DNA of 64,000 nt, from positions 124,001 to 188,000 of the forward strand of contig NZ_CP030943.1 of the NCBI RefSeq assembly GCF_036621415.1, read 5' to 3'. The notes beneath the pieces are model-generated. The model was not told the DNA's origin. It saw only the letters and a list, made by a program, of their open reading frames with translations, and searched no databases. A program made the position numbers and the translations under genes. Shown piece after piece: positions 18,235 through 27,276 of the stretch. Source of the DNA: Nitratireductor thuwali. GTDB taxonomy: Bacteria; Pseudomonadota; Alphaproteobacteria; Rhizobiales; Rhizobiaceae. Positions within the stretch are counted from its first letter, which is position 1, and each line of letters begins with the position of its first letter.

Positions 18235-19176
18235 CTAGACACCACACATGCCCTCGCACTCGTTCGGCCACAGGTCGAGTTGCCCATGGTCGGACAGCGT
18301 CGACAGATCGGCTTCGTCAAGGGGAACGGCGGACCGATGGAGAAAGACCTCTCCCCGAATTCCACGCAAGCCCGTCCGGATGGCTCGATCGACCTCGACC
18401 GCATCGGACCAGGCAGCGGCATCACGATCGCGCATGGTACGCCAGCGCGCATTGTCATGGAACGGACAGCCGATGCAGGCCGATTTCGGCGGTTGAGGGT
18501 AATCGTGGCGGCGCAGCCAGGCGAGGCAATCCCGCCGGCTCATCCGCATCTCGATCAACGGCCAGCGGTTGACCTGCCAGGGTTCGCGGCTCGGTTTCAC
18601 GCGCATGATCTCATCGCACGAGATTCCGATCCATTGCTCGACAACGGCATGGCCGGGCGAGCGCTTGCGGGCGAGCCCCGCAAGCTCCCTGACCTTCCGG
18701 CGGATCGGCACGATCTTGAAATCCGTGGTGCATTGACGCCGGATCATTCCGATCGAAACGGTGTCGCGTGACGTGCGCCGTGTGGCGACCTGGACGAGTT
18801 CGCCGGCCGCGTCCTTGTCAAGCGCTGGCACGGCGGATCCCACCGGGGTGACGGTTTTGGCGAACGCTGGAATCGACGCCCAGCGTTTACCCTTTGCGGC
18901 TCGCATGAGCTGATCACGTATGTTGCCCGCCGAAACGACATGGACGGCAAACGGCAGGACGTTGGGCGATCGCAGCCAGTTGAGATGGTCATAGACCGCC
19001 TTGGGCTCCCAGCCAGTATCGGCAAATACTGCGCAATCGGGCATCGGGCCGATTTCGCGATGGGCGGCCATCAGCGCCAGGGTGGTCGATTGGACGCCGG
19101 CGCCGAGCGATAGCGCGCGCAGTCGGATGGCGGAGGGCTCGATGCCCTCCGCAGCAGCATTCGAAAAGGAAAACAT
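18235..19176 (-). CDS. PP-loop ATPase, PAPS-reductase/DndC-like
   Basis: A 313-residue protein of the adenine nucleotide alpha hydrolase superfamily. The nucleotide loop is RALSLGAGVQSTTLALMA (variant of SGGxDS, residues about 18-35), followed by CAVFADTGWEPKAVYDHLNW, and a C-terminal Cys pair in SACIGCPFHDN. True PAPS reductases carry an ECGLH motif, which is not seen, so sulfate assimilation is unlikely; such genes are common on phages and integrative elements with unknown substrate. The open frame goes far upstream, but ATG 19176 overlaps the ArdC stop by one base (ATGA), so the two are co-translated. Confidence 0.8.
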   Translation of the reverse strand: MFSFSNAAAEGIEPSAIRLRALSLGAGVQSTTLALMAAHREIGPMPDCAVFADTGWEPKAVYDHLNWLRSPNVLPFAVHVVSAGNIRDQLMRAAKGKRWASIPAFAKTVTPVGSAVPALDKDAAGELVQVATRRTSRDTVSIGMIRRQCTTDFKIVPIRRKVRELAGLARKRSPGHAVVEQWIGISCDEIMRVKPSREPWQVNRWPLIEMRMSRRDCLAWLRRHDYPQPPKSACIGCPFHDNARWRTMRDRDAAAWSDAVEVDRAIRTGLRGIRGEVFLHRSAVPLDEADLSTLSDHGQLDLWPNECEGMCGV

Positions 19177-20108
19177 CAGGCCGCCTCCACCTGTCCCGTG
19201 CCGGTGGCGGAGGGCTGCAGACCGTGCAGATAAGTCACTGCCCGTTGCGCATGGGCGGCGGCCTGAAAGATTGCCCGTCGGTCGTCGGAAAGGACGCCCA
19301 ACCAGCTCGCCACATAGGACGCATGGTCCGGCCGTGGTTCGAGTTCGGGAACGATGCCGAGGTCGGCACAAAGCAGTGCCGAGCCAATCTCGGCGACGAG
19401 CTCTTCGCGCGCGCGCTCGGTCTTGTCCCTGGCGTAGCGGCTCAGATCGCGGCCAACCCGATCGGGCCTCGAGGTCCAGTGGAGTGTTTCGTGACTGAGC
19501 ACGGCGACATAGGAGTCGGCATCCCGGAAGGCCTCGAAGGGCGGCATCTGGATGTGATCGCTTGCCGGCGCGTAGAAGGCTCGCGCCCCGCCATGCCGGA
19601 TCACGGCCCCGGTATTGGCGAAGAACCGGTCGGCATGTTCGATCCGCTCGACAGGATCGACGACCTTCTCGGGCCGGTGGTAGTAGTGATCGGGCAGCCC
19701 GTCGATCTGATCGCAGTTGAAAACCGAGTAGGTCTTGAGAAATGGAATATCGCGCTCGAACTCCTCGCCCTGTGCATCGGTCTCGGTCTTCGTGAACCGG
19801 CTCGCATAGACGACCGTTGCGCCGGTTTCGCCCTTGCGGACCTGTGCGCCGATCTGTGCCGCCTGCCGATAGGTCATCCAGAGCGGCGCCACGAACCCGC
19901 GCGCCAGGCTCTCCGACCACAGCAACAGGACATTGATGCCGGTGTATGGTTCACCGGTGTGGCGCAGCGGCCGGGTGATCCGTCCGTCGGCGTGGCCGAC
20001 GGTCCACGGTTTCACCCATGGCCGCACGCCCTTCTCCAGATCGGCAACGATCTTTTCCGTGATGCGCGCGTAGACATCGGTCTTCGCACCCTTTTCTTGC
20101 CTGCTCAT
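19176..20108 (-). CDS. ArdC-like antirestriction protein
   Basis: A 310-residue protein with the N-terminal ssDNA-binding domain of ArdC (DVYARITEKIVADLEKGVRPWVKPW; YTGINVLLLW; APLWMTYRQA) and a C-terminal metallopeptidase-like domain with SHETLHWTSRPDR (HExxH variant) and ELVAEIGSALLCADLG. ArdC coats incoming single-stranded plasmid DNA and protects it from restriction in the recipient. ATG 20108 is preceded by GGAGG; the longer frame to 20153 is not needed. Translationally coupled to the PP-loop gene downstream. Typical cargo of conjugative elements. Confidence 0.9.
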   Translation of the reverse strand: MSRQEKGAKTDVYARITEKIVADLEKGVRPWVKPWTVGHADGRITRPLRHTGEPYTGINVLLLWSESLARGFVAPLWMTYRQAAQIGAQVRKGETGATVVYASRFTKTETDAQGEEFERDIPFLKTYSVFNCDQIDGLPDHYYHRPEKVVDPVERIEHADRFFANTGAVIRHGGARAFYAPASDHIQMPPFEAFRDADSYVAVLSHETLHWTSRPDRVGRDLSRYARDKTERAREELVAEIGSALLCADLGIVPELEPRPDHASYVASWLGVLSDDRRAIFQAAAHAQRAVTYLHGLQPSATGTGQVEAA

Positions 20109-20296
20109 TTCAACCTCCGTCTCTGGAGGCCGCGCTGATCGCGGCTCCGTCACGGGGCCGGTTCAGGCGGAGCTTCAGGGCGCGCCGGCACCCGCAGGGC
20201 CGGACCGAAGGGAAGGACGGCGCAAGCCGTTGCCGGCGCGGCCGGCTCTGCCCAGGCCACCAACCGGGACGGGCCGCGGGCGGTCGAATGAAGCGG

Positions 20297-20315
20297 GGCG
20301 GCGCCAGGCGCCGCC
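20297..20315. terminator. GC-rich hairpin upstream of ardC
   Basis: A perfect palindrome of 9-bp arms (GGCGGCGCC and complement) around a single base, in the interval between the small hypothetical gene at 20343-20528 and ArdC. It may be a terminator of the upstream gene, though there is no T-tract. Confidence 0.5.
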
Positions 20316-20342
20316 GCTGCGGACAGTGACCGGAAGCCAGGT

Positions 20343-20528
20343 TCAGTGAACAGCGTGTCCACCGGTATAGGGATCATATTCGAAGAGAATGTCGACCTCG
20401 GACTCCTCGACTTCATCGGCGGGCAGCACCCCGTATGCGTCGTCGGACTGGAAGAGGACCACCGGGGTCATCAGGGTGCGGGCGAGTCTCCAGGCGTGTT
20501 TCTGGGCAAGGGAAAGATCGTGCGACAT
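20343..20528 (-). CDS. Small acidic hypothetical protein
   Basis: A 61-residue protein, MSHDLSLAQKHAWRLA... then an acidic stretch VEESEVDILFEYDPYT. I do not recognise a named family, but similar short proteins accompany ArdC/DUF736 genes in such elements. ATG 20528 follows GGAG; the frame to 20591 has no better start. Same strand as ardC and separated from it by a GC-rich hairpin. Soluble and cytoplasmic by composition. Confidence 0.6.
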   Translation of the reverse strand: MSHDLSLAQKHAWRLARTLMTPVVLFQSDDAYGVLPADEVEESEVDILFEYDPYTGGHAVH

Positions 20529-21012
20529 CCGAGGGCTCCATCGTTGGAGCGGGCCAATTCCCGCTCTGATGGCGCCGTCAGTGTGCGGCAAGCGGACGCG
20601 ATCACCGTGCAGGCGTCAGCCAAACGGCCGCAGCTTTGCTAGCGGACCCTTTACGGGTTGATCGTGGAAGTTCCGCGACCGCACGAGGAAAGCCATCCCT
20701 CAAGAGCGGGATTGGATCGAGCTAATGTACGAGCCGGCGTTGTCCCTTTCGTGCTGGCCACAAACGGGCGTCTCAGCCGGCACCCTGCACCGCCGATCTC
20801 GAGATCACTTTCAGGAGTGGCCTGCCGTTGCAGCGCAGAGAAGGCCACAGTCGGAATGGAAGACTTCCGGGTCCGACCCGTCGACCCGAACCAAAGCAGC
20901 CGTTGCAGCTAGCTGTCGCACCACACATGCTGAACCGCGGCAAATCGTGACAGTGGCCGGCAGGCAATCGCCACGAATAAGCGCATTCTCAGACCAGATC
21001 GAAGGTGAGATG
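20529..21012. other. Intergenic region upstream of the DUF5677 gene
   Basis: About 480 bases between the divergent small hypothetical gene and the DUF5677 gene. Frames crossing it have no family likeness and no ribosome site. It should contain the divergent promoters; I see no strong repeat in it. Confidence 0.4.
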
Positions 21013-21828
21013 ATGTTCGAGTTCGATTCAGACGGGTTTCTCACACATCGGAGCGGCGAACTGGAAGCCGAGATAAATGCGGCCCACCACCAACTGTTTA
21101 CGTGCGCTTGCCAAATCAATCACGACTGCCATGAACTTCTCTTCTCGGCCGATATCCGTAATCGCGACATCCGATCGATAATTGTCGCCACACTTTTCAT
21201 GCGGCTGCTGGAGCATTACCAGGCTGTGATCGTCTTACTCAACAAAGGGGTGATCGCCGCCGCGAGAGCGGCGCTAAGAGCGCTCGTTGAGACGACCTTC
21301 AAGATGCGTGCGGTTGCCACCGATCGGGACGCGCTAAAGGCCTTCATCGCTGAGGACCTAGCGGCGCGCAAAAAGCTGATCAACAAGGCGCGGAACAATG
21401 ATTACACCAATCTGGAAGAAACCCGCAGGGCTATCTCTGACGAGCTTGTTGGGGATCTGGAGCAACAGATCCAGGCGACCGGAGCCAAGTCCCCCAGGAC
21501 CGAAGACTGGAGCAGGCGAGCTAGCATGCACGATTGGTACATCACCAATTATGCATTGCTGAGCAAAGCGGTTCATACCCAGGTGCGCGATTTGGAGGCG
21601 TACCTGAAAATCGGGGAGTCCGGCGAAATTGAAGAATTTCGCTATGCTCCCGGTATGAATGACATCCCTCTTTTGATTCTCACGACAGCCCATTGCCTCC
21701 TGATCGGAGCGTCGGCATTCGACGGAACATTCGAATTGGGTTTCGGGCCGAAGGGCGAACTGCACAGCAAGACGGTTGAAGGAGGTTTTCGGGCTCTCGA
21801 CGAGGAAAATACCCAATTGTCAATCTGA
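21013..21828 (+). CDS. DUF5677-like protein
   Basis: A 271-residue soluble, mostly helical protein. The pattern LEHYQAVIVLLNKGVIAAARAALRALVETTFKMRA, followed later by LSKAVHTQVRDLEAYL, matches DUF5677-type proteins, which are often found among defence and accessory genes and whose helical core resembles HEPN-like folds; the function is unknown. ATG codons at 21010 and 21013 are both possible; 21013 has better spacing from AAGGTGA. The protein converges on the IS-interrupted gene at 21.9-25.9 kb. Family call is from pattern recall only. Confidence 0.6.
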   Translation: MFEFDSDGFLTHRSGELEAEINAAHHQLFTCACQINHDCHELLFSADIRNRDIRSIIVATLFMRLLEHYQAVIVLLNKGVIAAARAALRALVETTFKMRAVATDRDALKAFIAEDLAARKKLINKARNNDYTNLEETRRAISDELVGDLEQQIQATGAKSPRTEDWSRRASMHDWYITNYALLSKAVHTQVRDLEAYLKIGESGEIEEFRYAPGMNDIPLLILTTAHCLLIGASAFDGTFELGFGPKGELHSKTVEGGFRALDEENTQLSI

Positions 21829-21924
21829 GCGAAAATAGGGCGTCCGTGTCACGGAAACGTCGCTCCTGATATCGCGCTCGATGGGTCCGGAGCCAGGACG
21901 GCCGACACCGGCGAGACCAAAGTC

Positions 21925-23133
21925 TCAACGCCCTGGGCGTGAGAGCGTAGCCCGCCGCTTTTTCTCCCGTGTCTTCTTGGGATCTTCGATCGCCTCAACC
22001 GACTCGATGCATTTGGCAACATACTCCGGCGGCAGGCCGTGTTCTCTGGCACCTGCAAGGACGAAGTCCTTGTACCAGCCATAGGGCTTGAGGCTGTCGT
22101 CGACATAGTCCGAGCTGGCGAGATAGGTAAGTACCTTCCGCCTACGCCCTTTTTCGTTGATGACCGTGACCATTGCGTGCACGTAGCCGCTGCCGACACC
22201 CTCTGCCTTATCCAACTTCGCTCGCTCGGCAGGATCGAAGCTGAACAGGACTCCGATCACGCTACCGTCATCGCCACTGGGATATGCGTTGCACTTCCCG
22301 GATTTGTCCACGCTACGCTTATGAAAACGGAGCGAAAGACCCGGCAAGGTGGCGATGCCGAGCGGCTTGCAGCTCGGCATGCGTTCGCGCAGCCGGGCGG
22401 TTGACATGTTGGACCCATAGGCGAAATAGACGACTGGCTCCGGTGGCCCGGTCTCTGTGTTCTTCAGCGTCGCAATCGCGGGATCGCCCGGCTTGAGGAT
22501 CGCGCGCAGCGGCACGGTCATAATGCTGCACTCGTCGGACTGTTCACCTTCGCGTGTGATGATCGACTGGCCATCCTCGAGATCGAGGATTGGAACGGGC
22601 CTGCCGGCCCATCCGCAGTCGGGGCAGCGCGGTCGTTCCCATAAGACTCCGGGTGCTGCGGTGTTTTCGCCCTGTTCCGGCTCGAGACGTGGCGAGCCGC
22701 ATTTCGGACACTCGACAGGGACACCGCGAAGCTCGCGAACGAGCAATGAGGTCGCCATACCGACGGCGTGTTGGGTCAGCGAGTGTGCCATGTCGGCATC
22801 GAACCAGGTGGCCGACTTCGAGTGCGTCAGCCAGTTGGAGAAAGTCCATGCGGACTCAAGCGCACCCTTGAGGGCCCGGCGACGCTCCTTGTTGGTGTCT
22901 CCCGGCAGAAGATCATTGCAGATGATCTCCGCCCACGCCCGGAGGTTCGCGCGCTGCGGCGGTGTGTCGGTCCACGTTGCCGCGTCCTGCGCGACGCCGA
23001 TCAGTTCGAGTAGCGTCTCCCGGCAGCGGACGCCGACAGCTTGATAGCCCGCGAGGTTGTGCGCCTGTGTCACGGCGGCGTCAGCTTCTTCGATCTTCTC
23101 GAAGACGGGGCCGAACTGTGAACCGGCATGCAA
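21925..23133 (-). pseudogene. C-terminal part of IS-interrupted gene: zinc ribbon plus gamma-glutamylcyclotransferase domain
   Basis: This frame holds, in order, a helical region with AVGVRCRETLLELIGVAQ, a zinc ribbon (CPKCGSPRLEPE...CPDCGW) and a gamma-glutamylcyclotransferase-like domain (YFAYGSNMSTARLRERMP; GVLFSFDPAERAKLDKAEGVGSGY with the catalytic-position Glu). The ATG at 23133 is created inside the IS end, so it is not the native start. Removing the IS (23117-25586) and one copy of the 7-base target duplication joins this frame in phase to the N-terminal part at 25587-25892 as ...ILPFG-PVFEKIEEAD. The helical N-region recalls HEPN-like abortive-infection proteins (inference). Confidence 0.75.
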
Positions 23134-23230
23134 AAAGGACCCCGTTATCGGGGTGATCGGCGTCCAAAAGGGACCCCCCTGGTGAGGTGGTCCATCATGC
23201 TTCCGAGATTATTCGGGAGCAGATTTTGGG

Positions 23231-24796
23231 ATGCTGGTTGTGGAGACGATTGCGAAGGTCCGGCGGGCGTATTTTCAGGACGGGAAGTCGATCAAGCAGA
23301 TTTGCCGGGACCTGCGGGTTTCCAGGAAGACGGTTCGCAAGGTAATCCGCACCGGCGCCACCCAGTTCACCTATGAACGCAGCGTCCAGCCTCAGCCCAG
23401 GATCGGCCCCTGGCGTGATGAGCTCGACCGTATACTGGCGGAGAACGAGCGCCGCCCGAAGCGGGAGCGACTGACCCGTATCCGGGTCTTCGAAGAACTG
23501 CGCGCGCTCGGCTATCAGGGCGGCTACGACGCGGTCCGGCGCTATGCGGCGGCTTGGTCGAAGACGGCCATGGAAGTCAGCGCAGAAGCCTACGTCCCGC
23601 TGAGCTTCGACCCGGGCGAGGCCTACCAGTTCGACTGGAGCCATGAGATCGCAGTGATCGATGGGGTGACGACCACGATCAAGGTCGCCCATGTCCGGCT
23701 TTGCCACAGCCGGATGGTCTTCGTGCGGGCCTATCCGCGCGAGACCCAGGAGATGGTGTTCGATGCCCACGACAAGGCGTTCGCCTTCTTCGGCGGGGCG
23801 TGCGCCCGCGGCATCTATGACAACATGAAGACTGCGGTGGACACGATCTTCGTTGGCAAGGATCGGGCCTATAACCGCCGGTTCCAGCAGATGTGCGGGC
23901 ACTATCTGATCGACCCCGTGGCCTGCACGCCGGCTTCGGGCTGGGAGAAGGGCCAGGTCGAGAACCAGGTCGGGGTGATCCGGCGGCGGTTCTTCATTCC
24001 CCGGCCGAAGTTCAAGAGTTATGCCGAACTCAATGCCTGGCTGATCGATCGCTGCCTCGCCCGGGCGAAGGCTCATGCTCATCCCGACATGCGCGACAAG
24101 ACCGTTTGGGAGGTCTTCGAGGCGGAACGCCGGAGCCTCGTGCCTTATGCCGGTCCATTCGATGGCTTCCATGCCGTGCCGGCCTCCGTATCGAAGACCG
24201 GCCTCGTGCGGTTTGACCGGAACCGCTACTCGGTGGAGGCTCGCGCCGTCGGGCGCCCTGTGGAGATCCGCGCCTATGCCGAACGGATCGAGCTTTGGCA
24301 GGACGGCCAGGTCGTCGGTCGGCACGATCGCGTCTTCGGCCGCGATAGGGCCATCTACGATCCGCTTCACTACCTCCCCGTGCTGGCCCGCAAGCCCGGC
24401 GCTTTGAGAAACGGGGCACCGTTCAAGGGCTGGGAGCTGCCTCCCGCCATACGCCGGATCCGGAGCAAGCTGGAGCGCGTCCCGGGCGGCGATCGACAGA
24501 TGGCGCAGATCCTCGCAGCGCTGCTGGCCGACGGGCTCGACGCGGTCGAGGCGGCCTGCGCCGAGGCGCTCCGCGAGGGCATTCATTCCGCCGATGTCGT
24601 TCTCAATATCCTGGCCCGGCGCCGTGAGCCCGAGGCACCGGCATCCATCGCAACCCCCGAAGCGCTGAGGCTGACCTGTGAGCCGGCCGCCGACTGCGCA
24701 CGCTACGACACCCTGAGGAGAACCGACGATGGAAAGATCGCAGGTGCTGGAGGCGATGGGCCAGCTCAAGCTTTACGGCATGAAGGCCGCCTATGA
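23231..24796 (+). CDS. istA: IS21-family transposase IstA
   Basis: A 521-residue transposase: N-terminal helix-turn-helix ([23 protein letters not shown]), then the DDE integrase core with [13 protein letters not shown] (first Asp), [11 protein letters not shown] (second Asp region) and [17 protein letters not shown] (Glu), and a C-terminal Mu-type domain. IstA cuts and joins the element ends. ATG 23231 lies just inside the left repeat. The end overlaps istB by 68 bases, the usual translational arrangement. No frameshift. Confidence 0.93.
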   Translation: MLVVETIAKVRRAYFQDGKSIKQICRDLRVSRKTVRKVIRTGATQFTYERSVQPQPRIGPWRDELDRILAENERRPKRERLTRIRVFEELRALGYQGGYDAVRRYAAAWSKTAMEVSAEAYVPLSFDPGEAYQFDWSHEIAVIDGVTTTIKVAHVRLCHSRMVFVRAYPRETQEMVFDAHDKAFAFFGGACARGIYDNMKTAVDTIFVGKDRAYNRRFQQMCGHYLIDPVACTPASGWEKGQVENQVGVIRRRFFIPRPKFKSYAELNAWLIDRCLARAKAHAHPDMRDKTVWEVFEAERRSLVPYAGPFDGFHAVPASVSKTGLVRFDRNRYSVEARAVGRPVEIRAYAERIELWQDGQVVGRHDRVFGRDRAIYDPLHYLPVLARKPGALRNGAPFKGWELPPAIRRIRSKLERVPGGDRQMAQILAALLADGLDAVEAACAEALREGIHSADVVLNILARRREPEAPASIATPEALRLTCEPAADCARYDTLRRTDDGKIAGAGGDGPAQALRHEGRL

Positions 24797-25457
24797 CGAG
24801 ATCATCGCCACCGCGGTGAAGCGTCAGCACGAGCCGCAAAGGTTCGTTGGTGACCTGCTGCAGGCCGAGATCAACGAGAAGCAGGCCCGCTCGATCAAGT
24901 ACCAGATGACGATCGCCAAGCTGCCACTGGCCAAGGAGATCGACGAGTTCGACTTCACCGACACCCCGGTCAACGAGACCCTGGTACGTGACCTGGCCGG
25001 CGGCGCCTTCCTGGAGCAGCAGCGTAACGTCGTACTCATCGGCGGCACCGGAACCGGCAAGACCCACCTCGCTGTCGGTATCGCCCGCGCCTGCATCCGC
25101 AACGGCGCGCGCGGCCGGTTCTTCAACGTGGTCGACCTCGTCAACAAGCTCGACGCCGAAGCACGCACCGATCGTCAGGGCCGCACGGCCGATCTGCTGT
25201 GCCGTCTCGACTTCCTGATCCTGGATGAGCTCGGCTACCTTCCGTTCGCACAGACCGGCGGACAGCTCCTGTTCCACCTGATCAGCCGCCTCTACGAACG
25301 CACCTCGATCATCGTCTCGACCAACCTGGCCTTCGGCGAATGGCCGAGTGTGTTCGGCGATGCGAAAATGACCACCGCGCTACTCGATCGCCTGACCCAC
25401 CACTGCGACATCGTGGAAACCGGCAACGAAAGCTGGCGCTTCAAGACCAGAGCCTGA
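24729..25457 (+). CDS. istB: IS21-family helper ATPase IstB
   Basis: A 242-residue AAA+ ATPase related to DnaA/DnaC: Walker [10 protein letters not shown] (about residues 100-108), Walker [15 protein letters not shown], and [15 protein letters not shown] as sensor region. IstB assists target selection by IstA. ATG 24729 follows GAGGAGAACC. Intact and full length. Lies within the IS21-family element at 23117-25586. Confidence 0.94.
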   Translation: MERSQVLEAMGQLKLYGMKAAYDEIIATAVKRQHEPQRFVGDLLQAEINEKQARSIKYQMTIAKLPLAKEIDEFDFTDTPVNETLVRDLAGGAFLEQQRNVVLIGGTGTGKTHLAVGIARACIRNGARGRFFNVVDLVNKLDAEARTDRQGRTADLLCRLDFLILDELGYLPFAQTGGQLLFHLISRLYERTSIIVSTNLAFGEWPSVFGDAKMTTALLDRLTHHCDIVETGNESWRFKTRA

Positions 25458-25586
25458 GCACGCAAACCCGCTGGCCCGATCCGGCTTCGCCATTTGGAAG
25501 CTACGCCGTCCCGGGCCAGCTACCGACGTGCCACCAGGGTCCCTTTTGAACGCCGATAGGGGGTCCCGATTCAATGCCGATTGACA

Positions 25587-25892
25587 GCCGAACGGGAGGA
25601 TACGTTGATCACCTTCCTGTTGTTCTGCCGTACGCGGGATTCGGAGGCTCAGGCCAATATGGAAGGTCAGAGCAAGGTCCATATTGGGGAACTGTTCTTG
25701 AGAATAGAGGTTTGTGCCGCCCGTAATGACCCACCAGCGATCCTTGTTGGTGTGGATGTCCCACACGTCGTGGCGCGTGTTCAGAACGGCCTCCGAGTAG
25801 ACCTTCTGCATGAAGGTGACTTCGAGGTCGGGCGCCTGCCATTCGAAGTATTCCCGGACTTCCTCAATCTCTTCTTCGGTAGCTTTCAGCAT
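25587..25892 (-). pseudogene. N-terminal part of IS-interrupted gene
   Basis: The frame begins ATG 25892 with KATEEEIEEVREYFEWQAPDLEV and runs through HDVWDIHTNKDRWWVITGGTNLYSQ to ...GDQRILPFG, where the IS21 element begins; beyond that the frame continues meaninglessly into the IS to 25380. Joined to 21925-23116 it gives one protein of roughly 490 residues. I do not recognise the N-terminal domain (Trp-rich, alpha/beta by appearance). It lies just downstream, on the same strand, of the toxin-antitoxin pair at 25.9-26.6 kb. Confidence 0.72.
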
Positions 25893-25940
25893 AATCGCCT
25901 TCGGCGATGGCTCGTCCGGGTAAGGCGGACGGATAAATGG

Positions 25941-26336
25941 TCAGGTCCGATTTACGGCTCTAACGGCGATCCTTCGGGCCGCCTGCTTGATGGTCGAGGC
26001 AATCTCGCGAAGGAAGGCAGCGCTAACCGATCCGATGGGTTCGGTCGAAACGAAGTCGTAGTCCTTGTCCATTTCGACACGATTGTACTCGTCGAGAATG
26101 ATCCAGCACGGCGCGGCAAGACCTATGCGGCGGCATTCAGTTTCCGGCACGCTCATGGCGAGCTGGCCGGCAAGAGGTGGCTTGGATGTGAAGGGAAAGA
26201 GAAAAACGACATCCGGATTGCCCAGCGTCTTGATCACGATGCAGACGGGGCGAGGCTTCCGTCCGGATTCCTCGCCCTTTTGTGCTTCGTGGTGCCAGAG
26301 ATAGTGGAACTCCGCGACGTCGCCCTGCTCAAACAT
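25941..26336 (-). CDS. PemK/MazF-like toxin
   Basis: A 131-residue protein: EQGDVAEFHYLWHHEAQ at the start, KPRPVCIVIKT and VVFLFPFTSKP, then CRRIGLAAPCWIILDEYNRVEMD. The arrangement of Pro-Arg-Pro-Val and a later Leu-Asp-Glu is that of the PemK/MazF growth-inhibitor fold, though the copy is diverged. MazF-type toxins are endoribonucleases. ATG 26336 overlaps the antitoxin stop (ATGTTTGA), the standard coupling of toxin-antitoxin pairs; a frame to 26354 has no better start. Confidence 0.65.
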   Translation of the reverse strand: MFEQGDVAEFHYLWHHEAQKGEESGRKPRPVCIVIKTLGNPDVVFLFPFTSKPPLAGQLAMSVPETECRRIGLAAPCWIILDEYNRVEMDKDYDFVSTEPIGSVSAAFLREIASTIKQAARRIAVRAVNRT

Positions 26337-26583
26337 CGGTCTTGGCGGGTTCAAGTATGGCGTCTATCCCTGACATGAGCTCCTCGTGGACATCGTCTGG
26401 CGCATCATGCAGCGAATAGGCCTTTGTCGGGCTCGGCTCGCCCCGCATTCGATGATAATCCCGGGCCGAGAGGACATAGAGCTTTTCCTTGCCGTGCTTA
26501 GTGAGCACGACCGGCTCGATCATCGCCGTCTCGAGGATTTCGCCCGAGGAGCGGTTCATGTCGGAGAAGGTGTACTGTTTCAT
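26329..26583 (-). CDS. Phd/YefM-like antitoxin
   Basis: An 84-residue protein with the Phd/YefM N-terminal DNA-binding fold: KQYTFSDMNRSSGEILETAMIEPVVLTKHGKEKLYVLSARDY. The C-terminus, which would wrap the toxin, is acidic. ATG 26583 is chosen because it starts the Phd motif at once and lies 20 bases from a strong palindrome at 26603-26624 that would be the autoregulatory operator. Coupled to the toxin gene downstream. The pair should stabilise the element by post-segregational killing. Confidence 0.75.
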   Translation of the reverse strand: MKQYTFSDMNRSSGEILETAMIEPVVLTKHGKEKLYVLSARDYHRMRGEPSPTKAYSLHDAPDDVHEELMSGIDAILEPAKTDV

Positions 26584-26602
26584 CTCTTGGCTCCGGTGTT
26601 TC

Positions 26603-26624
26603 ACGTAAAATAGGTATTTTACGT
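26603..26624. promoter_or_regulatory. Operator palindrome of the toxin-antitoxin operon
   Basis: A perfect dyad: arms ACGTAAAATA and TATTTTACGT separated by GG, only 20 bases upstream of the antitoxin start. It is sharply AT-rich against a GC-rich background and overlaps the expected promoter, as operators bound by Phd-type antitoxins do. Confidence 0.75.
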
Positions 26625-26688
26625 CATTCTGTCAATCCGAGCTGTCTAACCGAAATAACGGGCGGAGCCGGAGCTCCGCCCGAGCCGC

Positions 26689-27276
26689 TCAACCAAGGGC
26701 GGCCATCTGCATTTCGGCCGCCTTGCGATCGACGGTCTGGCCGGGGTTTTCGACATGGCGCTCAAAGGGCTTCCAGGCCTCACCGACGACCTCTTCGTAG
26801 GCGGCCACCACGCCTTCGGCGGCGCAACGTAGCGCATGGGCCTGAATGCCCATGTCGGCCGCGAATTCGCGCTTGCGCTGGGCCGCGCTGTCGAAACCGA
26901 CTGGACCATCGAGGTCCGCGTCGCGGTCGTCGTTTGCGTTTCTGGCCGTGGCATCGCGGGCTTCCGAGACCGACCGAGAATAGAACTGACCGGCGCCGTG
27001 GGCTGAGCCGACATAGGAGCCGACGATCCGCTGAAGATGGATCTGCATGGCCCGTTCGCCGAGGCCTTCCTTCAAGGAGTCGGCCGTGTCGATGATGATC
27101 TTGCGATGGAGTTCGCGGATCCCGTCGCTGTCGATGACGGGGAGGCCGAAGCTTTCGGCAATGAGCGATGCCTGGGCGCTGTCGGGACAGGCGAGGCGGA
27201 CCATTTCGAGGGAGGCGCCCTTGCGGAGCTGGACGACCTTGCTGGATTGGCGGCTGGAACGAGCGATTCTGGTCAT
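26689..27276 (-). CDS. Hypothetical protein of mobile elements
   Basis: A 195-residue soluble protein; MTRIARSSRQSSKVVQLRKGASLEMVRL, then SFGLPVIDSDGIRELHRKIIIDTADSLKEGLGERAMQIHLQRIVGSYVGSAHGAGQFYSRSV. I do not recognise a named family. Composition is helical and charged, with no membrane segment or signal. ATG 27276 follows AAAGGA. The neighbours (toxin-antitoxin pair one side, ParB-like and DUF genes the other) suggest a maintenance or regulatory role of the element, but this is only context. Confidence 0.7.
   Translation of the reverse strand: MTRIARSSRQSSKVVQLRKGASLEMVRLACPDSAQASLIAESFGLPVIDSDGIRELHRKIIIDTADSLKEGLGERAMQIHLQRIVGSYVGSAHGAGQFYSRSVSEARDATARNANDDRDADLDGPVGFDSAAQRKREFAADMGIQAHALRCAAEGVVAAYEEVVGEAWKPFERHVENPGQTVDRKAAEMQMAALG

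Larger units (their letters stand above)
23117..25586 (+). mobile_element. IS21-family insertion sequence (complete)
   Basis: A 2470-bp element with istA and istB on +. The ends are imperfect inverted repeats starting TGTGAACCGGCAT on the left and, on the other strand, TGTCAATCGGCAT on the right, each with an inner repeat containing AAAAGGGACCC. It is flanked by a 7-bp direct repeat GCCGAAC (23110-23116 and 25587-25593). Excision restores an open frame in the host gene, which independently fixes the boundaries. Both genes look intact, so the element may be active. Confidence 0.93.

Noticed and set aside
18235..19176. Assimilatory PAPS reductase
   Set aside because: PP-loop fold is present but the catalytic ECGLH motif and sulfate-assimilation neighbours are absent; called only as a PP-loop protein.
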